From Anaeramoeba flamelloides (taxonomy: Eukaryota > Metamonada > Anaeramoebidae), in NCBI GenBank assembly GCA_027625915.1, contig JANTQA010000040.1:2356001-2420000 (forward strand): a stretch of 64,000 bases of DNA, written 5' to 3'. This document shows, piece after piece, positions 11,001 to 23,126 of the stretch (the first letter of the stretch is position 1; every line of letters begins with the position of its first letter). The translations under genes were made by a program, and so were the position numbers. Below the pieces are notes generated by a model. That model did no database searches. It had not been told where the DNA came from and worked only from the letters and a program-made list of their open reading frames with translations.

Positions 11001-12866
11001 ACTCATATACCCCATTTGGCAATTACCTTTACAAGCAAGAAACTCTGTAAAAGTTGGTGTGGCGAATTATTAGATTTTAAAAGGCATTTAAGAAATAAAA
11101 AAATTATAAAATCATTACCAACATTAAAATTTGAAATCAAAATTAAAATATCCACTTCTACAAAATCACAACATGCCACCATCACATTTAGTTCCAAAAA
11201 ATTAGTAATTAAAAATCGAAATAATTATAAATTTAAAATAATTTTTTTTGGAAAATTTTCTACTGTTTCACCATTAAAACCTCGAATCTCTTCCAAAATA
11301 AGAGTGTATTTTAATCTTTATAACAAAAAAATATTAATCTTGAAATATTCGAAAAAAACTTTAAAGATTGAACAAGTAAACATTTTATTTAAAAAAAGAT
11401 GTGAATTATTTAATTTCTTAAAATTTTTTGATAATTATATCCTTTGTACTTCTAATTTCCATGAAGATTTTGAACGTTCTTTAAATGATGGCAACAATAA
11501 TGTAAATAATAAAAAAGAGGATCAAATTATCAAAAAACATTTCAAATCTATTTCTAAAGCAATGGGCACAACAAAACATAACATAGAATATAATAATAGT
11601 CCTACCACCACTGATATTAATGATAATATTGCCAATAAAAATAAAAACAAAATCAAGAATGATAACGATGGCGATAGTGGTGGCAGTGGTAATGATTCGG
11701 ATGGTAATATAAATTTAGTAATAAACCACCCAAACAAAATTCAATATAAAACAATTACAGTGCACGATAGAATGCAATCTTGTAATACAACTTTTACTGG
11801 CCATTTTCAAAAGAGAAACAAAACCTTAGCAAAAATGCCGCTTAATGTAATCAAAAATATTGAATTAAGTCCAAGTTCTAAAATAAAAGCCAACAAGAAA
11901 ACATCATTATTAGAACAAAAAGACGAAAATAAATTAATTAAAAAAGAATGCCAAGAGAAGAGAAAACACACAAAAAATAAAAAGAATTATTCAAAAAAAA
12001 AAACTCATGTTCTATTTGAAATTAATACCACAACTACCTTTAATAAAGAATTAAACCCAGGAAAATTAATAATTTCAGAAAACGGTATCAGTATTGAATG
12101 GGATAAAGAAACCAAAATATCATCAAAATCCTGGCTTTTCTCAAGCCAATTAAGGATATTTCGCCATAAAAGGCTTGAAAATTGGTGCAAATTTCTGTTT
12201 TATTCAAAAAAAGGATTTTTTATCAAATTTCAAAATATTTTACGATGTGAATACTTTTTTTATATTTTCACGGCAATACAAATGAACCACCAAAGAGAGA
12301 AGAAAAAAAACCTTTTATTCAAGAAAAAATTCCCCAAATCTGTACGGGATGATAAATTAAGAAGAATGTCAACAGGTTATTTAAATTATTCTTCACAGAT
12401 CAATCTAAAAAACATTAGAACAAAAATATCAAAGTACAATGGAAACGAGAATAATATTAAAAAGAAGAAACAAAAAATGAAAACAAAAAAAAATAAAAAA
12501 AAAAATAAATTAACCCAAATAAAAAATAAGGGAAATAATAACTCTGAACGATTTAAAATGAAAAAAAAATCATTTCAAATTAAAATTCTTGAAAAAAATA
12601 AAAAAATTTCGAGTTCAATATTATTAAAATCAAATTTTTTTATCATAACTAAATCAAATCATAATTTAATTAGTACCTATTATGGCCATTATTATAAAAA
12701 AAATCAAATTTTCCAAAGTATTAAATCTGGAATACTTGAATTGTCAATCAATTTTGAAAAAAATCTCTGGTTAACTATTTGTTTTTCATCATTGAAAAGC
12801 GCTGAAAATTTTATATTGGACTTTAATGAAAGAAAAAAATTATTATTAATAAATCGAAATAATTAA
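5020..12866 (+). CDS. PH-like repeat protein, Lys/Asn-rich (3-exon model)
   Basis: The main exon, 10959-12866, encodes 635 residues. I join it to an upstream exon at 5131-5271. That exon has a strong acceptor (TACTAAC then AATAG) and a GTAAGT donor. The join is in phase and builds one PH-like fold: GILTIEDKYIIL, then ENKVFLKVSTHIPHLAITF and the terminal helix SKKLCKSWCGELLDF. The ATG may sit alone at 5020-5022 in front of a 108 bp intron (GTAAAT donor), giving 683 residues. Further PH-like segments seem to follow: HATITFSSKKL, ENGISIEWDKETK with SKSWLFSS, and a final one ending LWLTICFSSLKSAENFILDF. Low-complexity K/N/S-rich linkers separate them. PH domains commonly bind phosphoinositides or proteins, but no lipid-binding signature is clear here. 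If the upstream exons are wrong, the gene would start at the ATG at 10968. Confidence 0.6.
5915..6073. repeat. Family J small inverted-repeat element
   Basis: The ends TTTGAATTATAAATGG and CCATTTATAATTCAAA are perfect inverted repeats, and inner CTTCACTTC and GAAGTGAA boxes extend the palindrome. Related but poorer copies occur near 54.32 kb and 63.73-63.86 kb. Non-coding. Confidence 0.65.
6103..6919. repeat. Large foldback element with 260 bp arms
   Basis: Two nearly identical inverted arms (about 6103-6360 and 6660-6919) flank a loop of about 300 bp. The left end reads GTCAAATCTAAAACCCGG and the right end is its exact inverse. The arms share AACCCAATTACCCAGCAACT, GAATTCAGAAATC and ATTAATTGAGAACATG blocks with few mismatches, so the element is young or the arms are being homogenised. 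No target-site duplication is obvious. Non-coding. Confidence 0.8.
7063..7655 (+). repeat. Family F MITE-like element, copy 1
   Basis: About 590 bp with inverted ends AGGTATTTCCAAAAAAGTG and CACTTTTTTGGAAATAG, preceded by TA. Two further copies lie at 33793-34375 (reverse) and 42841-43423, sharing the internal blocks AATATTAATACTGATTGA and ATTGAATTATTATCAAGAA. Frames of 60-83 codons inside are not conserved between copies, so I see no gene. Confidence 0.8.
8540..8790. repeat. Family G palindromic repeat
   Basis: The blocks TTAGCTTTTCCAAAATTTAA and GAATTTTGGAAAAGCTAGGC form an inverted pair. A related, shorter copy lies at about 28018-28115 (CTAGCTTTTCCAGAGTT paired with AATTCTGGAAAACCTAAC). 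A neighbouring AGGCACTTCACGGCACTTC block may belong to the same element. Borders are uncertain. Confidence 0.5.
9971..10507 (+). repeat. Family C MITE-like element, copy 1, TA-flanked
   Basis: It starts AACTCCAATTCAAA and ends TTTGAATTTTAGTT, with CACAC/GTGTG boxes just inside each end, so the termini are inverted repeats of about 28 bp. TA flanks both sides. The internal block ATTGATCGATCAAATGGTTA is diagnostic. Other copies lie at 38264-38805 and 57729-58254 in the same orientation, with decayed reverse copies at 36.3-37.1 kb and 59.5-60.0 kb. Confidence 0.8.
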
Positions 12867-13305
12867 TTTCTGCTAAAGAATTTATTTTAGAATTGAATCT
12901 AATGGAATTTATTTACCAGTTTTAAAGAAAATTGATTAAAAAAATAAAAATAAAGTTGATTAAAAATTAAAAAATTACAAAAAGTAAAAAATAAGAAGAA
13001 CAAAGATTAAATAATAATAGTAGTAGTAATTGTAATAAAGATATTTCACTGGGAATACATTAAAATTAATTATCAGTTACAAACTAAGTAAACAAATTTT
13101 CTCTCATTCTAAATGAAATAATAATAAAATATTAAAATTGCTTTTTTATATTTGTTTCAACACCTATTTTAACAAAGAATGTGTTTATTAATTTTTTTTT
13201 GTTTTTTTTTTGTATTTTTCCTGAACATTTGATTTTTTTTTCAATAAAATCAGTAAAGAGTATGAAATATCAATAATCCTGATCGTTCATATTATTTAAA
13301 TGATT
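12867..13305. other. 3' flank of the PH-like gene
   Basis: A-rich then T-rich sequence directly after the TAA stop, probably 3' untranslated region and spacer. Nothing else is seen before the family A element. Confidence 0.5.
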
Positions 13306-14000
13306 TTAAGGGTAGAGTTATTATGGTGAAAATTTTTTTTCTGGAATGAAAAAAAACTTTTTAGTAATTTTTATGAGGACCCAAAACCAATTAAAAACCA
13401 ACCAACCTATGATGTACGATCGATCTCCAAAAATCAACAACTAAAGATGAGGACATTTTTGAAAAAATCCCCAAAGAGTGACACTCAATTTCCAATTAGA
13501 ATGGTTAGAATATACAATTTTGAAAACTACTATGTCAGTTTTGAAGTGTCACTCTTTGGTGCTTTTTGAGATCTCGATGATTTTTTTTTTTCTTTTTTTT
13601 CATTTTTCAAATGAAATATTTTTATTGTAATAATATTACCTAATTCATACTGGGTCAAATTTATAGGGTTACAAAATAACCACAAATCAGATTAAATCGA
13701 ATTAAATTGGTTGAGGACTTCAATAAGGCAATTTGATTTAAATTAAAGAAATTTAACCATTTGGAAATAGAAAATGAGAAAAGATGAATTTTTTTTTTTA
13801 AAATTTTGATTTTTTGAAATTAAGAACTCTTTTAAACTTATTTTTCACGGTTGAATTTTTTGTCAAAGAGATCCAATGGAATTTTTTTTTTGTAATTTGA
13901 TTTTAGTCAAACAAAAGAAGGGCTATTTTACAATACCATTTTGGTCTCAGGTCACCCCTTGGGTATGGAGTATATTAACGATAAATGACGAGACCCTTAA
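13306..14000 (+). repeat. Family A MITE-like element, copy 2, TTAA at both ends
   Basis: It starts TTAAGGGTAGAGTTATTATG and ends AAATGACGAGACCCTTAA. It runs parallel to the copy at 1778-2476 over its whole length with scattered substitutions and small indels. Here the inverted ends are better preserved (TTAAGGGT against ACCCTTAA with one mismatch). No coding capacity is conserved with the other copies. Confidence 0.8.
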
Positions 14001-14562
14001 ACATTTTTTTTAAGGATTCATTTTTAAACTATTAGAATTCTTTTTGTTGAATATTTGGGAGAAAAAAAAAAAAAGATATTTATGATAGGTGTTAATTTTA
14101 AATTTAATTTTTTTTTTATTAGATAAATTTTTTCCCCAAAGACCCAAGAGTTTTATCTCAATAGTTAAATCAAATATTCTTAATCTTATAAAAAAAAAAA
14201 ATGTAATAAATTTTCTTGATCACAAACAAACAAGTATTTTTGTGAAATAAATGTATTTTCACAAGTGTGAAAAAGTGAATATTTAACCTATTTAAACATT
14301 TACTTTCAAATAAATCTATTTTCCTTTTCAAATAAGAAAATATAATAGTTTTTAATAATTTCAAAGTTCATTAAATTGAATACACCTTGTATCACTAATT
14401 TAGAATTACTATAAAAACATCAAAGTGGCTGAATTGAATTGTTAGAAATAAAAATTAAAAATTTTTCAAATTTTGAGATTTTTAGGTTTGCTTGATCAAA
14501 AAATAATGAAAATAATATACTATTCTCTTTAGAACTTTTTGAATAAGGAACTCTTAAATATT

Positions 14563-14610
14563 GTACCTTAAATTTCGTTCAAATTTGTATCTTAAAAGTG
14601 GAACTAACTG
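14563..14610. repeat. Solitary end of a family B element
   Basis: CCTTAAATTTCGTTCAAA followed by CTTAAAAGTGGAACTAACTG and then TA matches the right end of the family B copies at 1146-1343 and 59208-59402. The left half is missing. Confidence 0.6.
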
Positions 14611-14803
14611 TATCATTTCTATGCAATTTTATTGTTTGAAGAATGAAAGGTTCATTATTCTGATTTTCTCATTTTTTATCACTAAATGCCATATTGTAAC
14701 ATTAATTCCCCATTTGTCATCCTTTGTTATATTTGCTAAGTCTAAAGTTAGAAGGGATTTTCTGGATTTGAACATGAGATTCAATACAAGATTTTTAAAG
14801 ATT

Positions 14804-15437
14804 TTTCAAAAATTTTGTATCACTGTATAATGTTGATGGAATTTTTTTCAAGTGGTTTTCAACATTTTTGGATCAAAAATATTTTCAATTTTTAGATCAG
14901 AATCTTTTTTTCTTTTTTTGCTAATTTTTATTTTGCTTTTTCAAATTTTTGTTTTTATTTTGTATTTCTTTTTCATTTTCCTTTCTTTTTCTTTTTTATA
15001 AAAATTTTTTCTTTTCAAATTCTATTTTTTTTTTTCTATTTTTTCTTTTTCTTTTTCTTTTTGATTTTTTTTTTATTTTACAAAAGATTATGTTGAAAAA
15101 AAAAAAAGATCTTGGAAAATGAAAATAATTACAAAGAAGAGTGTAACTATAAGGTGCTTTCTAATTAATTTAACTATCAAAAAAATCCACTTTTTAAACA
15201 TTTTTTAAGTGAAATTTGGGTAATAAAAAATTGATAAGACTCATTTCAAAAATTTTTATCCAGCTTTTTTATGTTTTTGGTTTTTGTTTTTTTTATTTTT
15301 TAATATATCGGGCTTTTATACATTTAGAATGTTTTAAGAGTGAATTGCGAATCATATTTAGTTATTAATTGTTCTTGAATACTAAAGGGTAATTTTTTTT
15401 TTTCAATTTATTATATCAGGTAATCACATTTTTTTTA
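14804..15437 (+). repeat. Family D/E composite repeat, copy 1
   Basis: About 630 bp. A T-rich first part (GATCAGAATC, then CTTTTTCAAATTTTTG) is followed by the block CGGGCTTTTATACATTTAGA and by TAGTTATTAATTGTTCTTGA. The same two parts occur in the same order at 45272-45907 and, reversed, at 57649-58766, so they form one unit. Its ends resemble the inverted sequence TTCAAAAATTGTGACTCAC, seen best in the third copy. This copy keeps the intact site into which family C inserted in the third copy. Confidence 0.65.
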
Positions 15438-17448
15438 ATGGGTTTTATATTTAATAGTAGTTCCTTCAATAATAAATTAACAGATTTGAAATTTATTCTG
15501 TGCAAAAATAAAATTAAATTATCTGATTTTTTTTTTGTCTTAGGGTGATTTTTTTAATTCTACTTTTTTATAATAATACTTTTCTTTCCAAAAAAATCCC
15601 CGAAATACAATGAACCACTTAATTTTCAAAATTTTTAAATGAAAATTGTAATTTGTCGAAACATTATTTTAATTTTTTCCATGGTTGTGTTTTCTATATA
15701 TTGGGAAGAAGAGTTATAAGGAAAAAAATCAACTTTTACTTATTAATACTACAAAACTGAAAAATTTTACTGTGAGTAACATGAAAATAAATAGGAAATA
15801 ACAAATGCAAAAAATATCAAGATTTAAAGCAAATCAGATCAAAAAGAAAAAAGAAATTATAACAATTTAAACAATGATCCTCAAGTCAACACAGCCCAAA
15901 CACGGTTTTATGATCAACTTACAAATTAAAATTACTAAAAGTATTATACTTACGTTTTAGATATCTTCTAAATTAAAGATAGTATTGTTTTTTATTTATT
16001 TTTAAATTTTTTTTTATCATTGCATCAAATTAACACTTTTTAAATTTCAATTTTTTTTTTCTTATATTGTTCTTTTTTTTATTTTTATTTTTTTTTTGTA
16101 CCTTTTTAAACATAAAAAAAATTGTGTGTGTCTTTCCATTGAACAATTATTAAATCTATGATTTTATTCTTAAATTCTCTAAAAGGAAATTAAAATAAAA
16201 AAACCTTTAGATTGGAATGTAAAATTCCAAAATAGTAATAATACAAATATTATATAGATATAGTATATGTATATATATATATTGAGATTTTGATTTTCAA
16301 AGGTTTCAAATCAATTCTATGATAAAACATTCCTGAAAAATATTTTGAAAATAGTTATGAATAATGAAGAAAAATTCTCTTTTTAAAACTAAAAATAGGA
16401 ATAATTATCTATTTTTCAAAATTTCAAATTCTTAAAAATATAATATTATGTGAATCGAAATCAAAAAAAATATTTTTGTGCCTTTTTATTTTATTGGAGA
16501 AAATTCTAAAAAAAATTATCACAATTCCTAATTTATTCTGTTAAATTTCAATTTAAAAAAAATATTGAAATATTTTTATATAAACCGTTACCGAGACTAA
16601 TTCACTTGGAAAATTATGAATATATATATTTATATATATATATATTATTATATATATATATATATATATATATAATTGTTTTAAAATATAGTACCACTAT
16701 CTCAAAAGCCAAATAACTCTTAAAAAAATAATTTTTTTATCAAAATACTCCTTTCCTAAAAAGATATAATTGAAACATATATAAATAACAAAAAAAAAAT
16801 TAAATTTGTAATGGGTAATACCCAGAGTAAAAAAACTGAAATAACCCAAAATATTACAAATATTTTTTTCTAAAGAATAGGTTTTAATTCTGCCCAATTG
16901 AAATTTATTTCAGTTAGTTATGATTTGATTTTTCTTTTATTCTTCACAAATCTGAGGAATTAATTATATTAAATAAGAATCTATATTTTTTGTAAAATAA
17001 AATATAAAACCTGTTTGAAAAGATTAGTATTTTCTTTTTTTTAAATCATTAATAAAAATTTCATTATTTGGTTTGTGAATTCATCTATTACTAATCTTTG
17101 TAATCCTAAAAGGATTTCTAAATTTAAAAAAAAAATCCAATATTGATCTTGAAGTTAAAACTCCCTTATTCTGAAAAAACATAAAATATTTTTTGAAACC
17201 TAAAATTACCGAAATAACTCTTTTTGTAATTTGTAAATGGTTTTTCACAAATTAATTATTGAATTTGTTCCTAATTATTTTTGGTTATTCTGGTCACTTT
17301 AGAGATTGTTCAACAGTAGTCAACATTATATCTGCATAAATTTAAATTTTATTCAGTTGGAATCAATTGTATCAAGAAGTTCCCTTTCCAAAACAATCAA
17401 GTAAAAATATTTCAGTTTTACATTTTTCTAATTTTTCATTCTTAACTA
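15438..17448. other. Intergenic DNA with a TA microsatellite
   Basis: No gene seen. A (TA)n tract with small interruptions covers about 16619-16676, and a shorter one lies near 16260-16280. The last 100-150 bp should contain the promoter and leader of the Cys-rich membrane protein gene. Confidence 0.5.
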
Positions 17449-20431
17449 ATGCTTTTTAATCTAAATTTAGCAGTTGTTTTTTCTTCTCTTTTCATTTTTC
17501 ATCTAATTATTTGTTCAGATTCTTGTAAATATGATTCTCTTGGAAATCCACCACAACCAGGAAGCTGTAGTGGTCCTATGAAAAGAGTCCAACTTAGACG
17601 AGAGAATTTATTTACTACAAATTCTGGGTGCGAGATAGATGAAGTGCCTTATTATTTGGATGGCAACACGCAAATACTTCTATGTGGCCAGTGTGAACCT
17701 GGAACGTCTGGGTTGGAAGATCCTTCACAGTGTGAAATTGATGAGTATTGTTCAGATGAAGCAAAATGTGCTAAATTGACTGATTCACCTTTTTGGAAAA
17801 GTGAATGTGGTTTTGGTGAAGGTTTGCTTATTTTTTTGTATTCTTTGTTATGTTTGTTTCCTCAAAGAATCTCTTGTCAATCTTGGAACCTTTTTTTTCT
17901 TTTTGTTTTTTTTTCTTTTTCTTTTTCTTTTTGTGATTGGAAATAAGTTTGTTAGTTTCAAAAAAAATTGCTGTATTTCTTTTTAATTCATTTTCAAAAA
18001 AAAAATTAATATCTTAAGGTCTGAAGAACTCTCTCACAAAACTGGTTATATTTCAGTTGTTTTGTTTCCTTTTTAGAATTACTTACCACAACCTCCAATT
18101 TTTCAAGTTGCAAATAAGGCTGTATTGTAATTATTTTTATTCAAACACCACAAATCTAATTTGAATCATTGACTCTGTGTTTCAATCTTTTCATCTTTTT
18201 TTATGAGGATTTTTTTAAATTGTGGTAATTTTGGATCAAAGGAACAAAGTAGTCCAACTTCAAAATCCGAAGGCCGGATGTTGAGATCCTCTTCACCACA
18301 TAATTTTTCTGATTGTTTATCAATTTTCTCAAAAAGTCACAAAAAATACCAAGGCGAAATTTTAATCTAAAATTGGTACTTATGCTTTATTGAACCACTA
18401 ACTTCTCTTGAAAAAATCGTCTGACTGATTTGAATCCTTTTTGACTATTATAAAAATCAAAACTGAATAAGAATCTAAACAAAATCCCACTCGATTTATG
18501 GAACGGGTCAGAAACTTGAGAGAATTGACCAGACTCATTCTCTAGATTCACTTATATCTCTAATTTTAAGTTTAGGGGTTAATTACACCATAATAATATA
18601 GCGTTAATCTCTTTAATAGAAAAAAAAATCTTCTCTCCAATTTTAACTGTAAAGAATAATAAAAAAAGAAAAACAAAAACAAAAAAAAAGAAAAATTAAT
18701 AGATAGCCATTTTAAAAAAAGTGTGAAAAAACCATTTAATAGTGTACCAAAAATAGATCTATTGAAGTCTGTTGTCTGTGTTCTAGAATACTTTTGAAAA
18801 ATTTTTTTCACACATTTTTAAAATGAACAGCGTAATATTTTGAATTAATGCTCTATTCAAATATTTTCAGAAGATTGTAACTTAATTTTAAAAAATTTAC
18901 TTCTTAGTTTCTTTATTTTAATTTAGTTTGAATAGCTTTACTGTTGAGAGAAAAATGTTGGACAGAGAAAAATAGTTGGACACCAATTTTAATTGGGAAC
19001 CTTACTGAAAATGATTTTTAATTTCAATTGTTTGTGAAATAACTAAAGAAATTAAGAATAATCTACTTATTAGAATAAGGATTAATGTAATTCTACTTTT
19101 TCAAAACCTTATCTCTTATAGTCTAAAACAAGTTTAAAAATTAACATTTTTAGAATTAATAGTAAACTTTACTAAAACTTGGATTTTTGTTAAAATAACA
19201 TGATCTACTTTAGTTATCAACCATTCAAATGAGTATTCTACACACAACACAGATTAATGGACTTGTAACACATTTAAACCTGGACTTATCAAAAATTCAC
19301 CTAGTTATCAATAGCATTTGATTTTCAATTATACTAATGTTCCCAATTAAAAATGGTGTCCAACCATTTTTCTGTATCCAACATTTTTCTCTCAACAGTT
19401 ATACCAAATTTATTATGAAAAAATCTCATTTTACATTTCAAAATTAAATTTTTATTATGAATTGCTTTCGTTACACTTTTTCTTATTTAAATTGTAAACC
19501 GATTAAACCAATTAGTCAAACCCAAATTTGATCCTTTTACCTATTTTTAGTTTGAGGGTTCTTTATTAAACAACATTAATAATAATAAATTAATAACATA
19601 ACCACATATTACTATTTTTTTTTATTTTTTTACTAATCTTAACCTAATTTTAAAGCGGGACTCACTAAAGACGGGATGTGTGGGCCTGGCCTTCACTGTA
19701 TAAATAAGGCATGCATACAATGCGATAATCTTCAAGAAGATAACACTGATGGGAAAATATGTGTTGATAATCTTTGGAGCTATAACAAATTAATTTTAAG
19801 TAGAGATCCTATTGTTTTCTGTTTATCTATAATTATTTTCTTATTTGTCTTTTTTAAGTTAATAACAACTTGTTTCAGAAATAAATGGTTAAGGCTGAAA
19901 CTTGGATTATATAATGATCATGAACGACTATTACATGAAAACATCATGGGGTATGTCAGGGGATTAGAAGGTGATAATAAAAATGAAAATGAAAATGAAG
20001 ATGAAGATGAAGACGAAGATGAAGATGAAGATGAAAATGAAAACGAAAATACAAAAGATATAAATAATAGAAATTCAAGTTCCAATTCCAGCTCAATTTC
20101 GCGATCGGGATCAGGTTCTGAAAATAACCTTAATGGAAGTATTGCTAATAATTTAAATTTGGATCATGACACATCTGACGAAATTAAAATTTCAATAAAT
20201 GAAAATTTAATGAAGAAGAATATATTACAAAAAGAATTTTCTAATAATGAAAAAGATCAAAAGAACGAAAGTGATACTAGTTTTAATAGTATAAGTGAAA
20301 ATGAAAAATTCAATACTAATAAACCACAAGTCGAAAGCGAAAGCGAAAGTGAAAGTGAAAGTGAAAACAAAATTGAAAAAAGTTATAAAAATTCTTTTGA
20401 TGAAATAACAAGCGGCATAGATGATATATAA
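17449..20431 (+). CDS. Secreted Cys-rich type I membrane protein, acidic tail (2 exons)
   Basis: Exon 1 is 17449-17821 and exon 2 is 19656-20431, giving 382 residues. The donor is GAAG|GTTTGC. The acceptor is TTTTAAAG|CG, preceded by TACTAAT. The join is in phase and keeps the Cys pattern running (ECGFGE then AGLTKDGMCGPGLHC). Residues 1-23 form a signal peptide. The ectodomain to about residue 170 is rich in Cys (GQCEPGTSG, IDEYCSDEAKC, CIQCDN), like EGF or growth-factor-receptor Cys-rich modules. One membrane helix follows (about 177-198, PIVFCLSIIIFLFVFF). The cytoplasmic tail of about 180 residues holds NE/DE repeats, a Ser-rich stretch and an SE run. I do not recognise the family. The topology suggests a surface receptor or adhesin, which is inference. 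The 1834 bp intron carries a family H element. Confidence 0.75.
18941..19398. repeat. Family H MITE-like element in an intron, TTA-flanked
   Basis: The left end CTGTTGAGAGAAAAATGTTG and the right end are inverted over about 60 bp, including ATAGTTGGACACCA against TGGTGTCCAACCAT. TTA stands on both sides. A 3 bp TTA duplication would suit a PIF/Harbinger-type mover, but no transposase is present. It is the only copy seen in the window. Confidence 0.75.
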
Positions 20432-23126
20432 AAACACGATCGCACACACCTTTATAAATCAAGTAAATTTTTTATTTTTTTAATTTTTATTTTTATTTTT
20501 TATATATTATGGAACGGGAATTCTATCCACATACCAAAAAATTTTAAAAATGAAATATATTAAAAATATGTGAAAAACAGTTTTTACTTTGAATAGAATA
20601 ATCACAGAAATAGCAACCGAAAATCTTTTTTTATTTCTGTTAAAATCATTAAACTAGAAAAAATTATTTTTTTAAAAAAAGCATCATCTCTTAAAATACA
20701 AATATTTCATAATAGTATTTCAATGCAAAATAAAATTGAGATTTAATTAATAATCAATTAAATATTAAATTATTCAAAATATGAAAGTCGTTTGAGAGGA
20801 AACATGGTGCAATTTTTTTTAATAGTGCTGAAAATAAGCCTATTGATGTTTGTCAACAATTTTAATACTATACTTTAACATTTTTTTGTTAAACTTTTTT
20901 AAAATGACTTTATCTTCAGTTTATTAAAATTTAAAGAATTAATATTTTTTTTTTTATTTTAGTTATTGTCAAGTAATTATGCTTATTTATATCAGCTAAA
21001 TAAAAATGAAAGAAAATACAAAGTTCATTTTCAAAATTATCACTGATCAAATTTAAAATTTTCATTTTTTACTTTAGTTATAACCAATTGTAACTCAGAT
21101 TGAAAATGAATTCTTTTAATAATTTATGAATATTAATTACTATTATAAAATGGTATCTGTAAATATCTCCTTTTTTTATTATTATGTTTTTTATTAATTT
21201 TTGAAAAAATAATAGAAAATAATTCTAAAAAAATTGTAGAAAAAATTTGATGAAATATTTCTTAAATTTACTTTCTAATAAATATATGTCATCTCTAATC
21301 TAAAGTTAATTAATTCTCTTATTACTAAACAATCGTAAGTTGTTTGATTCTTAAAAAAAAGTTAATTTTTCAATATTGGCTAGGCTACTTTGGGTGAAAT
21401 GGAGTTTAATTGATAATAATTTTTTTTTATTATTTTTCATTTTTAAAATTAATTCTCTGTTATATTTCCCTTTAATATTTAATTAATTAATTAATTATTA
21501 TTTTATTTTATTTTTTCTATTTCTAATAATTCTTCTTTTTTCTATAATTTATAAATCTAGATATTTCTATATTTCTATATGTCACGTTATTACTATTACA
21601 CACATTCAATATCACAATACATTTTTGATACTTTGTTTTTCGTTTATTTTTATTTTAATACAATTATTATTTTCCAGAAATCTTTTTGGGTAAGAAAAGA
21701 ATTTGGGAAATTAAATTGGATATAAAAATTATTTTTTTATATATTAATTTATTTATTCTGAAATACATTTTATGGTACGTAAATATATTTCTTTACTTAT
21801 TCAAATAATAAACTGAACTTGAATTTAAACTCTCTTATTTGTATTTTTTTTTTTTTTTTTTTTACTGTAATTATTTATTTAAGGTTATAAGTGTATATTT
21901 ATAAATAATTATTATGATGATATTTCATTTTTTAATTTTTTTTTTGTAATTTTTAAATTGATTAAAATCAAAAGAATAGACTTAAAAATATGTCTTTTGA
22001 TTAAAAATTTTATAACATATTTTCCGAGAGCAAATTTTTCGTTTCAATTTTTTTTTCTACGAAATTTATAATAATTTGAAAACTTCTGTGGTTGTACTTG
22101 AATAAAATCATAAAAAATGCCCAATAAGTAAATCATTTATCATAATGTTAAATCTTACTTTTGTTAAAGATCATTGATAAATAAATACAAAAAAAAGAAA
22201 AGAAAAAAGGTTTCTCTGTTCTTTTTCTGAATCTTGTATCGAACTTCTCTATATAGTGCCGCAGTTTGAACAATTGTTATATTTACTTTCTGTGTTCAGA
22301 AGGAATTGTTAAAAGAATGTTAAGATTGCCCCCCACAGAGATATGCTTTTTTTTTTTTGTGATCGATATTCATACGCTTCGCAATCCATTTATATCATTC
22401 GTTGATACTAAACTCTTTTTCAGTCAGATCTTTTTGTTTTCAATTGAAGAAATAGAACAAATTCTATAAGTTTTATTGAATATTATTATCAAAATAAATT
22501 TTCAATTTTGAGTTTATAACCATTTTTCTAATCAAATCAAATTGTTTTTTTTTTTTTTTTTTTTTTTTATTGGTTATAATTTTTTTCTAAATTAGTCAAA
22601 TTTGTTTTCTTTCCTTATTTTTTTCTTCTTTTCATTTTTCATTTTTTTTTAAAAAAAGTCAACTTAAAAAAAAGAGGTTTGGAACTTCTAAATAACACTA
22701 AAAAAAGTGATTATTTATAATTCCTATAAAAAATAATGTATTTACATTAAGGAGTAAATAAATCATATTTTTAACAATTTTAATTTCCTCAGTGAAGATT
22801 GTGAAATTTTGTACAAACTTTTCAATGAAAGTGTCACAAAAAATTTTTTTAACATTTTTTTTTTTTTAGAATATTTCAAGTTTGTTCAGTTATTAAAAAC
22901 ATGAATATCAGCTTTAATCTGAAGATTATTAATTCGAATATTTTGTGTTTATTTTATATGGGTTGATTTTAAACAAGGTTAATTTAATGGTTATTGAACC
23001 TTAATTGAGTTTATTTTCAAATTATTTTTCCATTTTTTCTTTTTTTCCACTTTATTGATTACTCTCTCATTCCTTTGGGGAATAATTAAATCACAAAGTT
23101 ACGATCCAACAAATATTTCTTGTTTA
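20432..23126. other. Intergenic DNA between membrane protein and hydrolase genes
   Basis: Mostly A/T tracts, including long T runs near 21840-21865 and 22540-22570. One less AT-biased patch at about 22200-22470 contains a 50-codon frame from the ATG at 22318 (MLRLPPTEIC...), listed under findings. No other exon is convincing. Confidence 0.45.

Noticed and set aside
17440-20440. tRNA or other structured RNA in GC-richer patches (for example 18220-18460)
   Set aside because: No complete cloverleaf with matching TPsiC arm or promoter boxes could be drawn.
20225-20449. A hydrophobic minus-strand frame under the membrane protein tail
   Set aside because: It is the complement of the GAA-rich tail repeats.
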